Assembly: GCF_015209725.1 (NCBI RefSeq)
Contig: NZ_CP063656.1
Span: 496,001 to 560,000, forward strand
Direction of reading: 5' to 3'
Source of the DNA: Lysobacter ciconiae
Lineage (GTDB): Bacteria > Pseudomonadota > Gammaproteobacteria > Xanthomonadales > Xanthomonadaceae
Length of the DNA: 64,000 bases
Shown: one piece after another, positions 34,974-55,099 of the stretch
Layout: every line of letters starts with the position of its first letter
Numbering within the stretch: the stretch's first letter is position 1
Translations under genes and position numbers: made by a program
Notes under the pieces: model-generated
Told to the model about the DNA's origin: nothing
What the model saw: only the letters and a program-made list of their open reading frames with translations
Databases searched by the model: none

Positions 34974-35645
34974 ATGTCCGATCAAACCATCAAGGCCTCT
35001 GGCCGCAGTGTCGAGGGGAAGGGTGCGAGCCGCCGCCTGCGTCACGCGGGCAAGATCCCGGCCATCATCTACGGCGGCGACGCCGCTCCGCAGCCCGTCG
35101 TGCTCGACCAGGAAAAGATCTGGGTCGCCAGCCAGAACGAGTGGTTCTACTCGACCATCCTGGACCTGGACGTCGACGGCAAGGTCGAAAGCGTGCTGCT
35201 GCGTGACATGCAGCGCCATCCGTACAAGCAGATCATCATGCATCTGGACTTCATGCGGGTGAACCAGAAGGAAGTGCTGCGCGCCCAGGTGCAGTTGCAC
35301 TTCATCAACGAGGACATCTCGCCGGCCGGCAAGAATCCCGACGTGATCATCATGAAGGAGCTGAACCACGTCGACGTCAGCTGCCTGCCCAAGGATCTGC
35401 CGGAGAACATCGAGGTCGACCTGTCGACGCTGGATCTGGGCGACACCATCCACCTCTCGCAGATCCCGCTGCCCGAAGGCGTCGAGATCCCGAGCCTGGC
35501 GCTCGGTGATGAGTACGACTCCGCGGTGGTCGTGGCGCGCAAGGGCCGCGTGGAAGTGGAGCCGGAGCCGGAAGTCGAAGGCGACACCGATGCCGCCGAC
35601 GTGCCGGCCAGCAAGGTCGACTCGGGCGAGAAGGACGCCGAGTAA
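34974..35645 (+). CDS. rplY: 50S ribosomal protein L25 (Ctc/TL5 type)
   Basis: A 5S-rRNA-binding protein of the long two-domain form: an L25 domain (residues 1-95, with GKGASRRLRHAGKIPAIIYG), a beta-rich C-terminal TL5 domain (to about 185), then a Glu/Asp-rich tail. E. coli L25 has only the first domain (94 residues). At 223 residues this matches xanthomonad and pseudomonad forms. ATG 34974 (MSDQTIKASG) is the natural start; an upstream in-frame start adds 12 unrelated residues. Confidence 0.95.
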   Translation: MSDQTIKASGRSVEGKGASRRLRHAGKIPAIIYGGDAAPQPVVLDQEKIWVASQNEWFYSTILDLDVDGKVESVLLRDMQRHPYKQIIMHLDFMRVNQKEVLRAQVQLHFINEDISPAGKNPDVIIMKELNHVDVSCLPKDLPENIEVDLSTLDLGDTIHLSQIPLPEGVEIPSLALGDEYDSAVVVARKGRVEVEPEPEVEGDTDAADVPASKVDSGEKDAE

Positions 35646-35708
35646 GCCTGCAATCGGCCGGGTCGATCGCACTCGCGGTCGCTCCGGCTTGCGGCTTGCT
35701 CGCCTGCC

Positions 35709-36290
35709 ATGGCCGGTTTGCGCCTGATCGTCGGACTGGGGAATCCCGGTCCTGAATACCTCCGGACCCGGCACAATGCCGGGTTCTGGTTTGTGGACGC
35801 CCTGGCGGAAAGCCTGGGCGCCCGTTTCAGCCTGGAATCGAAACTGTTCGGCCAGGCCGCCAGGGTCGAGATCGCCGGCCAGCCGGTCTGGCTGCTCAAG
35901 CCGGCCACTTTCATGAACCTGTCCGGCAAATCGGTCACCGCCGCGCTGAACTACTGGAAGATCGAGCCCGGGCAGGCATTGCTGGCGCACGATGAGCTCG
36001 ACCTCCCGCCCGGTACCGCCCGCCTGAAGTTCGATGGCGGCCACGGCGGCCAGAACGGACTGCGCGACACCATGCGCCTGCTCGCCCACGGCCGGTTTCA
36101 CCGCCTGCGGGTCGGCATCGGCCACCCCGGCCACAAGGACCAGGTCACCCCGTGGGTGTTGGGCCGTCCCGGCGCGGACGACGAGGCCATGATCCTGCGC
36201 GCCATCGGCGATGCGATCGACGTGCTGCCGCTGGCGGTTGCCGGCGATTTCAACGAGGCGATGAAGCGCCTGCACACACCGCGGGACTGA
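35709..36290 (+). CDS. pth: Peptidyl-tRNA hydrolase
   Basis: This enzyme recycles tRNA by cleaving peptidyl-tRNAs that drop off ribosomes. The 193-residue protein has LIVGLGNPGPEY, the catalytic H22 in TRHNAGFWFVD, KPATFMNLSG, and the aspartate in AHDELDLPPG followed by GGHGGQNGLRD. It lies 63 nt after rplY and just before ychF, the usual order. Confidence 0.97.
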   Translation: MAGLRLIVGLGNPGPEYLRTRHNAGFWFVDALAESLGARFSLESKLFGQAARVEIAGQPVWLLKPATFMNLSGKSVTAALNYWKIEPGQALLAHDELDLPPGTARLKFDGGHGGQNGLRDTMRLLAHGRFHRLRVGIGHPGHKDQVTPWVLGRPGADDEAMILRAIGDAIDVLPLAVAGDFNEAMKRLHTPRD

Positions 36291-36352
36291 TTCGTTACCA
36301 GCACTGCCACACCACCGGTTCCACCCCTCATATCGAAAGCGAGTACAGCGTC

Positions 36353-37444
36353 ATGGGCATCAAATGCGGCATCGTCGGCCTTCCCAACGTAGGCAAGTCG
36401 ACCCTCTTCAATGCCCTGACCAAGGCCGGCATCGCCGCCGCCAATTTCCCCTTCTGCACGATCGAGCCCAACGTCGGCGTCGTGCCGGTCCCCGATCCGC
36501 GCCTGAACGCGCTGGCGGCGATCGTCAAGCCGCAGAAGTGCCTGCCCACCGCGGTCGAGTTCGTCGACATCGCCGGCCTGGTCGCCGGCGCGGCCAGCGG
36601 CGAGGGGCTGGGCAACAAGTTCCTCGCCCACATCCGCGAAGTCGACGCGATCACCCACGTGGTGCGCTGCTTCGAGAACGACGACATCATCCACGTCAAC
36701 AACCGCATCGATCCGCTGTCGGACATCGACACCATCGACACCGAGCTGGCCCTGGCCGACCTGGATTCCGTCGAGAAGGCGCTGCAGCGCGCCGAGCGCT
36801 CGGCCAAGACCGGTGACAAGGACGCGAAGATCCGCGTCGACGTGCTCACCCGCGTGCGCGACGGCCTGGACGCGGGCAAGCCGGCCCGCGCGCTGGACCT
36901 GTCCGAGGACGACCGCCTGGCGCTGCGCGACCTGTTCCTGCTGACCCTCAAGCCGGTGCTGTACATCGCCAACGTGCTCGAGGACGGTTTCGAGGGCAAT
37001 CCGCACCTGGACGCGGTGCGGGCCCGCGCCGACGCCGAAGGCGCCGAGGTGGTGCCGGTCTCGGCGGCGATCGAGGAGGAGCTCAGCCAGCTCGACGACG
37101 AGGACCGCGATGCGTTCCTGGCCGACATGGGCCTGGACGAGCCCGGCCTGAACCGCGTCATCCGCGCCGCCTACCGGCTCCTCGGCCTGCAGACCTACTT
37201 CACCGCCGGGGTCAAGGAAGTGCGAGCCTGGACCGTGAAGGGCGGGGCGACCGCGCCGCAGGCCGCCGCGGTCATCCATACCGATTTCGAGAAGGGCTTC
37301 ATCCGCGCCGAGACCATCGGCTACGACGACTTCATCAAGTACCAGGGCGAGGCCGGTGCCCGCGAAGCCGGGCGCATGCGCCTGGAGGGCAAGGAGTACC
37401 GGGTCCAGGAAGGCGACGTGCTGCATTTCCGCTTCAACGTCTAG
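36353..37444 (+). CDS. ychF: Redox-regulated ATPase YchF
   Basis: A 363-residue Obg-family P-loop protein that prefers ATP. The Walker A is GLPNVGKSTLFNALT (9-23), the switch region contains DIAGLVAGAASGEGLGNKFL, and the altered specificity site is YIANVLEDG (N-x-x-E in place of N-K-x-D). A coiled-coil insert and a C-terminal TGS domain (TYFTAGVKEVRAWTV) follow. It is linked to ribosomes and the oxidative-stress response. It ends the rplY-pth-ychF run. Confidence 0.97.
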   Translation: MGIKCGIVGLPNVGKSTLFNALTKAGIAAANFPFCTIEPNVGVVPVPDPRLNALAAIVKPQKCLPTAVEFVDIAGLVAGAASGEGLGNKFLAHIREVDAITHVVRCFENDDIIHVNNRIDPLSDIDTIDTELALADLDSVEKALQRAERSAKTGDKDAKIRVDVLTRVRDGLDAGKPARALDLSEDDRLALRDLFLLTLKPVLYIANVLEDGFEGNPHLDAVRARADAEGAEVVPVSAAIEEELSQLDDEDRDAFLADMGLDEPGLNRVIRAAYRLLGLQTYFTAGVKEVRAWTVKGGATAPQAAAVIHTDFEKGFIRAETIGYDDFIKYQGEAGAREAGRMRLEGKEYRVQEGDVLHFRFNV

Positions 37445-37504
37445 GCTCCAACCCGGCGCGGAACCGTATTTTCAGCCCCCGGGGCAAATATCTTCCACGC
37501 AGCG

Positions 37505-37533
37505 TTGACAAGCCGGTAAAAGCCCTCCAGAAT
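37505..37533 (+). promoter_or_regulatory. Promoter of the tRNA-Tyr-Gly-Thr-tuf operon
   Basis: A consensus -35 TTGACA (37505-37510), 17-nt spacer and CAGAAT (37528-37533, four of six -10 matches) lie just before tRNA-Tyr. The GC-rich stretch TGCGGGC directly after the -10 is the kind of discriminator found in growth-rate- and ppGpp-controlled stable-RNA promoters. Confidence 0.65.
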
Positions 37534-37545
37534 TGCGGGCTCTTT

Positions 37546-37631
37546 GGAGGGATACCCAAGCGGCCAACGGGGGCAGACTGTAAATCTGCTGGCTTACGCC
37601 TTCGGTGGTTCGAATCCACCTCCCTCCACCA
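37546..37631 (+). tRNA. tRNA-Tyr (GTA anticodon)
   Basis: A class II tRNA with a long variable arm (GCTTACGCCTTCGGT region). Acceptor GGAGGGA / TCCCTCC, anticodon loop CTGTAAA (anticodon GTA), T-loop GGTTCGAATCC, and encoded CCA ending at 37631. Confidence 0.97.
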
Positions 37632-37722
37632 GCTTCGCGTCCGTCGCGTGCTGGTAGACGCAAGGCAGCAAACCGATAGACTAGGCGTCCGTCGGTGCAG
37701 TACCCAAGCAGGTTTGTCCGGC

Positions 37723-37796
<74 letters not shown>

Positions 37797-37846
37797 TTGA
37801 TGCCGCGACGTTGTGCACCTGCTGAAAAGGTCTGTTCAAAAAATTC

Positions 37847-37922
37847 GCTCACGTAGCTCAGTCGGTAGAGCACCTCCTTGGTAAGGAGGAGGTCACTGGT
37901 TCGATTCCAGTCGTGAGCACCA
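37847..37922 (+). tRNA. tRNA-Thr (GGT anticodon)
   Basis: Acceptor GCTCACG / CGTGAGC, anticodon stem CCTCC / GGAGG around TTGGTAA (anticodon GGT), T-loop GGTTCGATTCC, encoded CCA ending at 37922. tuf copy 1 begins 44 nt later, so they are probably co-transcribed. Confidence 0.97.
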
Positions 37923-37966
37923 CACCTACCATCCAGAACACCGTCCCACAGCGAGAAGCGACAATC

Positions 37967-39157
<1,191 letters not shown>

Positions 39158-39214
39158 GTACAAGCGCCCGGGCCATCCTGCAAGGGGTGGCCTGTCGGCG
39201 CAACAGGAAGGATT

Positions 39215-39245
39215 GGCAAGGCGGCTTCAGCCGCCGTTGCCTTTT
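39215..39245 (+). terminator. Rho-independent terminator after tuf copy 1
   Basis: GGCAAGGCGGCT pairs with AGCCGCCGTTGCC (about 12 bp with one bulged G) and is followed by TTTT. It separates the tRNA-tuf unit from tRNA-Trp-secE-nusG. Confidence 0.85.
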
Positions 39246-39260
39246 CCGGAACCAGTCAAT

Positions 39261-39336
<76 letters not shown>

Positions 39337-39351
39337 CAAGCGGAAGGTCGA

Positions 39352-39717
39352 TTGAACACCAAGGCTGAACAAAGCACGGGCGATATCCTGAAATACGTGG
39401 CCGCGGTGCTGTTGGTGGCCGCAGGCGTATTCGGCTTCTATTGGTTTGACCAGTGGCCGGGCGGCATCCGTGCCCTGCTGGTGGTGGGCGGTCTGGTCCT
39501 TGGCGCGGCGGTCTTCATGGTCAGCCACAAGGGCGTGCAGACCCGCGAGTTCCTCTCCGAATCCCACTTCGAGTTGCGCAAGGTGGTCTGGCCCACGCGC
39601 CAGGAAGCAATGCGCACCACCTGGGTGGTGGTTTTGGCAGTCGTGATCCTGAGCCTGATCCTGGCCGGATTCGATGTCGTCATCCAGGCGGCCGTGAAGT
39701 GGCTGCTTGGACGTTGA
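39352..39717 (+). CDS. secE: Preprotein translocase subunit SecE
   Basis: An essential small subunit of the SecYEG channel. The 121-residue protein has three hydrophobic helices (about 12-30, 35-55 and 87-112) and the conserved cytoplasmic segment SHFELRKVVWPTRQEAMRTT before the last one. The start is TTG 39352, supported by GGAAGG 4 nt upstream; starts farther upstream would lie within tRNA-Trp. Confidence 0.94.
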   Translation: MNTKAEQSTGDILKYVAAVLLVAAGVFGFYWFDQWPGGIRALLVVGGLVLGAAVFMVSHKGVQTREFLSESHFELRKVVWPTRQEAMRTTWVVVLAVVILSLILAGFDVVIQAAVKWLLGR

Positions 39718-39721
39718 GGAG

Positions 39722-40333
39722 ATGACACAAGTGCAGAGCTCAGATAACAGCCCGACCGCCGAAAGCAGCGCAAGCAACAAGCGCTGGTACGTCGTCCATG
39801 CCTATTCGGGCTATGAGAAGACGGTCGCCCAGGCGCTGCGTGACCGCATCGCCCGCGAGGAGATGGAGGACCGCTTCGGCGAGGTGCTGGTGCCCACGGA
39901 AGAGATCGTGGAAATGCGCGCCGGCCAGAAGCGCCGCTCCGAGCGCAAGTTCTTCCCCGGATACGTGCTGGTGCAGATCGCCACGACCGATGAGGGCGGG
40001 ATTCCGCGCATCGACAGCGAGTGCTGGCACCTGATCAAGGAAACCCCGAAGGTGATGGGGTTCATCGGCGGTACCGCCGCGCGTCCGTTGCCGATCGCCG
40101 ACCACGAGGCCGCGGCGATCCTGGACCGCGTCCAGGAAGGCGTCGAGAAGCCGCGTCCGAAGGTGCTGTTCGAGGCCGGCCAGATGGTCCGCGTGGTCGA
40201 TGGCCCGTTCAACGACTTCAACGGCGTGGTCGAGGAAATCAACTACGAGAAGAGCCGCCTGCGCGTGGCGGTGCTGATCTTTGGTCGCTCGACCCCGGTC
40301 GAGCTCGAATTCGGTCAGGTCGAGAAGGCCTGA
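39722..40333 (+). CDS. nusG: Transcription termination/antitermination factor NusG
   Basis: NusG binds RNA polymerase to suppress pausing and links it to Rho or the ribosome. The NGN domain starts KRWYVVHAYSGYEKTVAQAL and includes RKFFPGYVLV; the C-terminal KOW domain has GQMVRVVDGPFNDFNGVVEE. The start is uncertain: ATG 39722 touches GAGGAG (zero spacing), while GTG 39731 has it 9 nt upstream and would shorten the protein by three residues. The first 20 residues are polar and not conserved either way. Confidence 0.95.
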   Translation: MTQVQSSDNSPTAESSASNKRWYVVHAYSGYEKTVAQALRDRIAREEMEDRFGEVLVPTEEIVEMRAGQKRRSERKFFPGYVLVQIATTDEGGIPRIDSECWHLIKETPKVMGFIGGTAARPLPIADHEAAAILDRVQEGVEKPRPKVLFEAGQMVRVVDGPFNDFNGVVEEINYEKSRLRVAVLIFGRSTPVELEFGQVEKA

Positions 40334-40347
40334 CGGATAACCCATCC

Positions 40348-40370
40348 GCCGGACGAGTGGTTCGTCCGGC
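40348..40370 (+). promoter_or_regulatory. Hairpin in the nusG-rplK gap
   Basis: A perfect 9-bp inverted repeat GCCGGACGA / TCGTCCGGC with a 5-nt loop stands 15 nt after nusG. No T-run follows. It could be a processing site or part of an L1-responsive leader for rplK-rplA; the sequence alone does not decide. Confidence 0.4.
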
Positions 40371-40433
40371 ATCAATCGCGAGGAGCCTGCCGTTGCAAGA
40401 CGCGCAGGCGCTTGCACTCGCAGGAGCTGTGAC

Positions 40434-40862
40434 ATGGCAAAGAAAGTAGTTGGCTACATCAAACTGCAGGTCAAGGCCGGCCAGGCGAATCCATCGCCGC
40501 CGGTCGGTCCTGCGCTCGGCCAGCGTGGCCTGAACATCATGGAGTTCTGCAAGGCATTCAACGCCGCGACCTCCAAGCTGGAGCCGGGCCTGCCCACGCC
40601 GGTGATCATCACCGCCTACTCGGACCGTACCTTCACCTTCGTCACCAAGAGCACGCCTGCCGCGGTGCTGCTGAAGAAGGCCGCCGGCGTCAGCCTGGGC
40701 TCCAACCGCCCCAACACCGACAAGGTCGGCAAGGTGACGCGCGCCCAGCTGGAAGAGATCGTCAAGGCCAAGCAAGCCGACCTCACGGCGGCGGACCTGG
40801 AAGCGGCGGTGCGTACGATTGCGGGTTCGGCCCGCAGCATGGGTTTGGCGGTGGAGGGTTAA
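40434..40862 (+). CDS. rplK: 50S ribosomal protein L11
   Basis: A 142-residue protein of the GTPase-associated centre of the 50S subunit, needed for RelA activation. The N-terminal VGYIKLQVKAGQANPSPPVG and PALGQRGLNIMEFCKAFN are conserved; the C-terminal domain binds 23S rRNA. AGGAG lies 7 nt before the ATG. It precedes rplA by 3 nt. Confidence 0.98.
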   Translation: MAKKVVGYIKLQVKAGQANPSPPVGPALGQRGLNIMEFCKAFNAATSKLEPGLPTPVIITAYSDRTFTFVTKSTPAAVLLKKAAGVSLGSNRPNTDKVGKVTRAQLEEIVKAKQADLTAADLEAAVRTIAGSARSMGLAVEG

Positions 40863-40865
40863 GAC

Positions 40866-41564
40866 ATGGCGATGACCAAGCGCAAGAAAGCAATCAAGGC
40901 CGCCGTCGAGCCGGGCAAGTCCTACGCCTTCGACGACGCCATCAAGATCGTCAAGACCGCCACCAAGGCGAAGTTTGTCGAGTCCGTCGACGTGGCCGTG
41001 CGCCTCGGCGTGGACGCGCGCAAGTCCGACCAGCAGGTGCGCGGCTCGACCGTGCTGCCCGCCGGCACCGGCAAGAGCGTTCGCGTGGCGGTGTTCGCCC
41101 CGGCTGGCGCCAAGGCCGACGAGGCCCTGGCGGCCGGCGCGGAAGCGGTCGGCATGGACGACCTGGCCGAGAAGATGCAGGCCGGCGACCTGAACTATGA
41201 CGTCGTGATCGCCACCCCCGACGCGATGCGCGTGGTGGGCAAGCTGGGCCAGCTGCTCGGCCCGCGCGGCCTGATGCCGAACCCGAAGGTCGGCACCGTG
41301 TCCCCGAATCCGGGCGAAGCGGTGAAGAACGCCAAGGGCGGCCAGGTGCGTTACCGCACCGACAAGGCCGGCATCATCCACTGCACGATCGGCAAGGCCG
41401 ACTTCGACGATGCCTCGTTGAAGGGCAACCTGGAAGCGCTGCTGATCGACCTGATCAAGGCCAAGCCGGCCAGCGCCAAGGGCCACTACCTGCAGAAGAT
41501 TTCGGTCAGCTCGACCATGGGTCCCGGCGTTGCCGTGGATCAGGGCACGCTGGTCCTGAAGTAA
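40866..41564 (+). CDS. rplA: 50S ribosomal protein L1
   Basis: A 232-residue L1-stalk protein that handles E-site tRNA and, in relatives, represses rplK-rplA translation. Conserved segments are VDVAVRLGVDARKSDQQVRG, LGPRGLMPNPKVGTV and GQVRYRTDKAGIIHC. It is followed by a long leader before rplJ. Confidence 0.98.
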   Translation: MAMTKRKKAIKAAVEPGKSYAFDDAIKIVKTATKAKFVESVDVAVRLGVDARKSDQQVRGSTVLPAGTGKSVRVAVFAPAGAKADEALAAGAEAVGMDDLAEKMQAGDLNYDVVIATPDAMRVVGKLGQLLGPRGLMPNPKVGTVSPNPGEAVKNAKGGQVRYRTDKAGIIHCTIGKADFDDASLKGNLEALLIDLIKAKPASAKGHYLQKISVSSTMGPGVAVDQGTLVLK

Positions 41565-41948
41565 TGAACCACGCATGGGCCGATGCGGATCCGCACCGGC
41601 CCAGGCGGAACGTTTGAGGGCATCGCCGAGGCTCGCGCCGACGCGATCGCTGTCAAAGACCGCAGGCGCGTCCAGCGCATGGTTGCGGCGGGCAGGGAGG
41701 CTCGCACTGGCACGGATACCGTCGCCGCCATGGACACCGGATGCTTAATCCAGGTTCCAGCATCGCTCCTTCGGGAATCGTTGCCGGCGCCAGGCCTGCG
41801 TAGATGGTTGCCGACCCTCCAGAATCCTGGAAACGGCCACCACCCGGAGCATCGCTTGCGATGTTCCCGGCATCGGGCCAAACGATGCCGACCGAGTACC
41901 GCTCCCGCGCATGTTGCGCGGGGCGGAGTTGATGTACGGAGGAGTGCA
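41565..41948 (+). promoter_or_regulatory. rplJ (L10) leader region
   Basis: 384 nt without a convincing gene. It holds a hairpin at 41577-41602 with the palindrome TGCGGATCCGCA. Close to rplJ are three more: CATCGC-TT-GCGATG (41850-41863), CGGCATCG / CGATGCCG (41868-41890) and TCCCGCGC / GCGCGGGG (41903-41923). A GGAGGAG ribosome site follows. In E. coli the L10-(L7/L12)4 complex binds such a leader and represses translation; the same is likely here. I see no consensus promoter. Confidence 0.7.
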
Positions 41949-42473
41949 ATGGCTCTTAATCTGACCCAGAAACAGGAAGTCGTTGCCGAACTGGCCGAGG
42001 TCGCCAGCACGGCGCACTCGCTGGTCGCCGCGGAATACGTCGGTCTTACCGTCGGGCAACTGACGGACATGCGCAAGAAGGCCCGCGAAGCCGGTGTGTA
42101 CTTGAAGGTAGCCAAGAACACCCTGGTCTCGCGCGCAGTGGAGAACACCGATTACGCCATCGTCGCCGATGAGCTGACCGGTCCTTTGCTGTACGCCTTC
42201 TCGCAGGAAGATCCCGGCGCTGCGGGACGTCTGATGAAGGAGTTCGCCAAGGCGAACGACAAGCTGAAGCCACGCCTGGTGTCATTGGGCGGACAGTTGT
42301 ACCCGGGCACCCATGTGGATGTCCTGGCGTCGCTGCCGACCCGTGATGAGGCGTTGTCGATGCTGCTCAGCGTCATGTCCCAGCCGGCCACCATGCTGGT
42401 GCGCCTGCTCAGCGAGCCCGCGTCGCAGGTTACCCGCGTTGTCAACGCGGCTGGCCAGACCAAGGCTGCCTGA
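41949..42473 (+). CDS. rplJ: 50S ribosomal protein L10
   Basis: A 174-residue stalk base protein. The N-terminal domain binds 23S rRNA (LNLTQKQEVVAELAEVA, and RKKAREAGVYLKVAKNTLV); the C-terminal helix binds L7/L12 dimers. The start ATG 41949 follows GGAGGAG by a few bases. It should autoregulate with L7/L12 through the leader just upstream. Confidence 0.98.
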   Translation: MALNLTQKQEVVAELAEVASTAHSLVAAEYVGLTVGQLTDMRKKAREAGVYLKVAKNTLVSRAVENTDYAIVADELTGPLLYAFSQEDPGAAGRLMKEFAKANDKLKPRLVSLGGQLYPGTHVDVLASLPTRDEALSMLLSVMSQPATMLVRLLSEPASQVTRVVNAAGQTKAA

Positions 42474-42558
42474 GGCAGACAGTTCGGTTTACGGTTTTCC
42501 GCATAACGCTTTACGACAATCAAGTCGTTTCCAATCCAGATAAAACGAGGTTTTTACA

Positions 42559-42933
42559 ATGTCCCTGTCCAACGAGCAGATCATCGAAGCGATCGCCGAA
42601 AAGTCCCTCATGGAAGTGATGGAGCTGGTGAAGTCGATGGAAGAGAAGTTCGGCGTCTCCGCCGCCGCTCCCGTCGCCGCTGCCGGCCCGGCCGCAGCTG
42701 CTGCTGCCCCGGCTGAAGAGCAGACCGAGTTCACCGTGACCCTGAAGGCCGCCGGTGAGAAGAAGGTCGAGGTCATCAAGGTCGTGCGTGCGATCACCGG
42801 TCTGGGCCTGAAGGAAGCCAAGGACCTGGTCGAAGGCGCGCCCAAGGACGTGAAGGAAGGCGTGTCCAAGGACGAGGCCGAGAAGCTGAAGAAGGATCTT
42901 GAGACCGCCGGTGCGTCCGTCGAAGTCAAGTAA
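42559..42933 (+). CDS. rplL: 50S ribosomal protein L7/L12
   Basis: A 124-residue stalk protein present in several copies per ribosome. It has an N-terminal dimerisation domain (1-33), an Ala/Pro hinge (about 36-55) and the globular C-terminal domain that recruits translation GTPases (KVIKVVRAITGLGLKEAKDL). It lies 85 nt after rplJ and before an attenuator ahead of rpoB. Confidence 0.98.
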   Translation: MSLSNEQIIEAIAEKSLMEVMELVKSMEEKFGVSAAAPVAAAGPAAAAAAPAEEQTEFTVTLKAAGEKKVEVIKVVRAITGLGLKEAKDLVEGAPKDVKEGVSKDEAEKLKKDLETAGASVEVK

Positions 42934-42976
42934 TCCTTGATTGAGTCGCCGGTTTATACTGGAGGCGACCAGCCGG

Positions 42977-43003
42977 GGCTGGGGGCGAAAGCTCCCGGCC
43001 TTT
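42977..43003 (+). terminator. rplL-rpoB attenuator hairpin
   Basis: GGCTGGGGGC pairs with GCTCCCGGCC (10 bp, two G-T pairs) around a GAAA tetraloop, followed by TTT. It lies 44 nt after rplL, where E. coli has a partial terminator that sets the rplL:rpoB ratio. A smaller stem GTCGCC / GGCGAC is at 42946-42968. In the rest of the 314-nt gap to rpoB I see nothing convincing; a TATACT at 42955-42960 lacks a -35. Confidence 0.65.
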
Positions 43004-43247
43004 GGCCGTTGTAGCGACATCCGTTCCACGCAGCACCGCGGTTGCGACCGCGCAGTACCGAGTTGACAGCAGGAAGTAGCGGGAGATGGCGTGCTGGTGC
43101 CGGCAATACCAGCGACTTCCCACTGGCAATTTTGCACGATCCGATTTTGCACGACCTTGATGCATCCCCCGATCTGCATCTCCCCCATCACGTTTTCCCC
43201 CGGGCTGCGGACGCGCGACCCGATGAACACCGAGGCGGTAGCTCACC

Positions 43248-47417
<4,170 letters not shown>

Positions 47418-47428
47418 GGCCCCTGAGC

Positions 47429-47456
47429 GGGCAACGCCGCGGATCGCGCGTTGCCC
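47429..47456 (+). promoter_or_regulatory. Hairpin in the rpoB-rpoC gap
   Basis: A perfect 9-bp inverted repeat GGGCAACGC / GCGTTGCCC with a 10-nt loop lies 11 nt after rpoB. No T-run follows, so it is not a strong terminator; it may be an RNA-processing or stability element. Confidence 0.35.
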
Positions 47457-47516
47457 GGCTCCGACCACCGGTAGTGCCAGCCCTTTGACGATTTACTCCT
47501 CCACGGAGAAAGAAAA

Positions 47517-51731
<4,215 letters not shown>

Positions 51732-51747
51732 CACAGCAACACCAAGT

Positions 51748-51840
51748 GACGACCGGAAACGGTCGTCCCAGATCACCAAATGAGGCGCACGGAGCGCCTC
51801 GTGTTGGGCCCACGGAAGGGCGGGATCAGGAAATTTCGCG
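51748..51840 (+). promoter_or_regulatory. Shared upstream block A, before the rpsL promoter
   Basis: An 8-bp hairpin GACGACCG-GAAA-CGGTCGTC (51748-51767) is followed by AAATGAGG (51778), a second hairpin GAGGCGC-ACGGA-GCGCCTC, then CTCGTGTTGGGCCC and GGAAATTTCGCG. The same order and much of the sequence recur before rpsJ at 56365-56444, each time 40-48 nt upstream of a matching promoter. Confidence 0.55.
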
Positions 51841-51872
51841 GGACTGGCGCACTGCGCCGGTCCCCGCGATTT
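51836..51872 (+). terminator. Terminator after rpoC
   Basis: TCGCGGGACTGGCGCA pairs with TGCGCCGGTCCCCGCGA over 16 bp with one bulge, followed by TTTCGT. This is the strongest hairpin in the 281-nt rpoC-rpsL gap and sits just ahead of the rpsL promoter, so it probably ends the rplK-rpoC transcript. Confidence 0.7.
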
Positions 51873-51888
51873 CGTGTCTAATCCGCAT

Positions 51889-51918
51889 TTGACGACATCG
51901 TCAAGGGCGGGTTATACT
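51889..51918 (+). promoter_or_regulatory. Promoter of the str operon (rpsL)
   Basis: -35 TTGACG (51889-51894), 18-nt spacer, -10 TATACT (51913-51918), then TTTCGGTCTCGG. Transcription would start about 90 nt before rpsL. The rpsJ promoter has the same boxes, spacer length and downstream bases. Confidence 0.85.
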
Positions 51919-52012
51919 TTTCGGTCTCGGTTGGTCGGGAGTTTCCGGCTTTCCGTTCGTTATTCACAAGAGGTGCGGCATTCCTGGCCGGCCTCCCACC
52001 AAAGAGTTCCTG

Positions 52013-52387
<375 letters not shown>

Positions 52388-52398
52388 GGAATTGACCA

Positions 52399-52866
52399 AT
52401 GTCGCGTAAAGGTTCAGCACCGCAGCGTTCGATCCTGCCCGATCCCAAGCATGGCAGCGAGACGATCGCGCGTTTCATCAACATGGTCATGTACAGCGGC
52501 AAGAAGTCCGTCGCCGAAAAGATCGTGTACGGCGCCATGGACGTGATCGGCGAGAAGAATGCCGATCCGCTGGAAATCGTCGAGAAGGCGCTGGCGAACA
52601 TCTCGCCGGCGGTTGAGGTCAAGTCCCGCCGCGTTGGCGGTTCCACCTACCAGGTGCCGGTCGAGGTGCGTTCGTCGCGCCGCGTCGCCCTGGCAATGCG
52701 CTGGCTGATCGATGCCGCCCGCAAGCGTGGCGAGAACACCATGCCGCGCAAGCTGGCCGCCGAGCTGCTGGATGCCTCCGAAAGTCGTGGTGGCGCGGTC
52801 AAGAAGCGCGAAGAAACCCACCGCATGGCGGAAGCGAACAAGGCGTTCGCGCACTACCGCTGGTGA
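52399..52866 (+). CDS. rpsG: 30S ribosomal protein S7
   Basis: A 155-residue primary binder of the 3' domain of 16S rRNA, at the E site. Conserved segments are LPDPKHGSETIARFINMVM, GGSTYQVPVEV and RRVALAMRWLIDAARKR. GAGGA lies 8 nt before the ATG. In E. coli S7 represses its own operon from the rpsL-rpsG gap; here that gap is only 11 nt, so the mechanism, if present, must differ in layout. Confidence 0.99.
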   Translation: MSRKGSAPQRSILPDPKHGSETIARFINMVMYSGKKSVAEKIVYGAMDVIGEKNADPLEIVEKALANISPAVEVKSRRVGGSTYQVPVEVRSSRRVALAMRWLIDAARKRGENTMPRKLAAELLDASESRGGAVKKREETHRMAEANKAFAHYRW

Positions 52867-53003
52867 GCCGGGCGCCCGGCCATTGGCGGGGCGTTCGCAG
52901 GCAACAAGACACTTCGACGGCGGCCGTGGCTGCCCGAGCGTACCGTGTGCCGCCCCCAGGCGGCACCCGGCCTTTCTGAAACATCCAAATACGAGAGGGT
53001 ACC

Positions 53004-55094
<2,091 letters not shown>

Positions 55095-55099
55095 TGCAA

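Noticed and set aside
3397..37445. A hidden mobile, defence or biosynthetic island in the first half.
   Set aside because: I looked for integrases, transposases, attachment repeats beside the tRNA genes, CRISPR repeats and clusters of unknown genes; the genes are housekeeping or common families, and the gaps are short.
37538..37544. GCTCTTT before tRNA-Tyr as a boxA.
   Set aside because: A seven-base match is expected several times by chance in a window of this size and no other antitermination signal is near.
42955..42960. TATACT as a promoter for rpoB.
   Set aside because: No -35 hexamer occurs 16-18 nt upstream, and the sequence lies in the loop of a hairpin.
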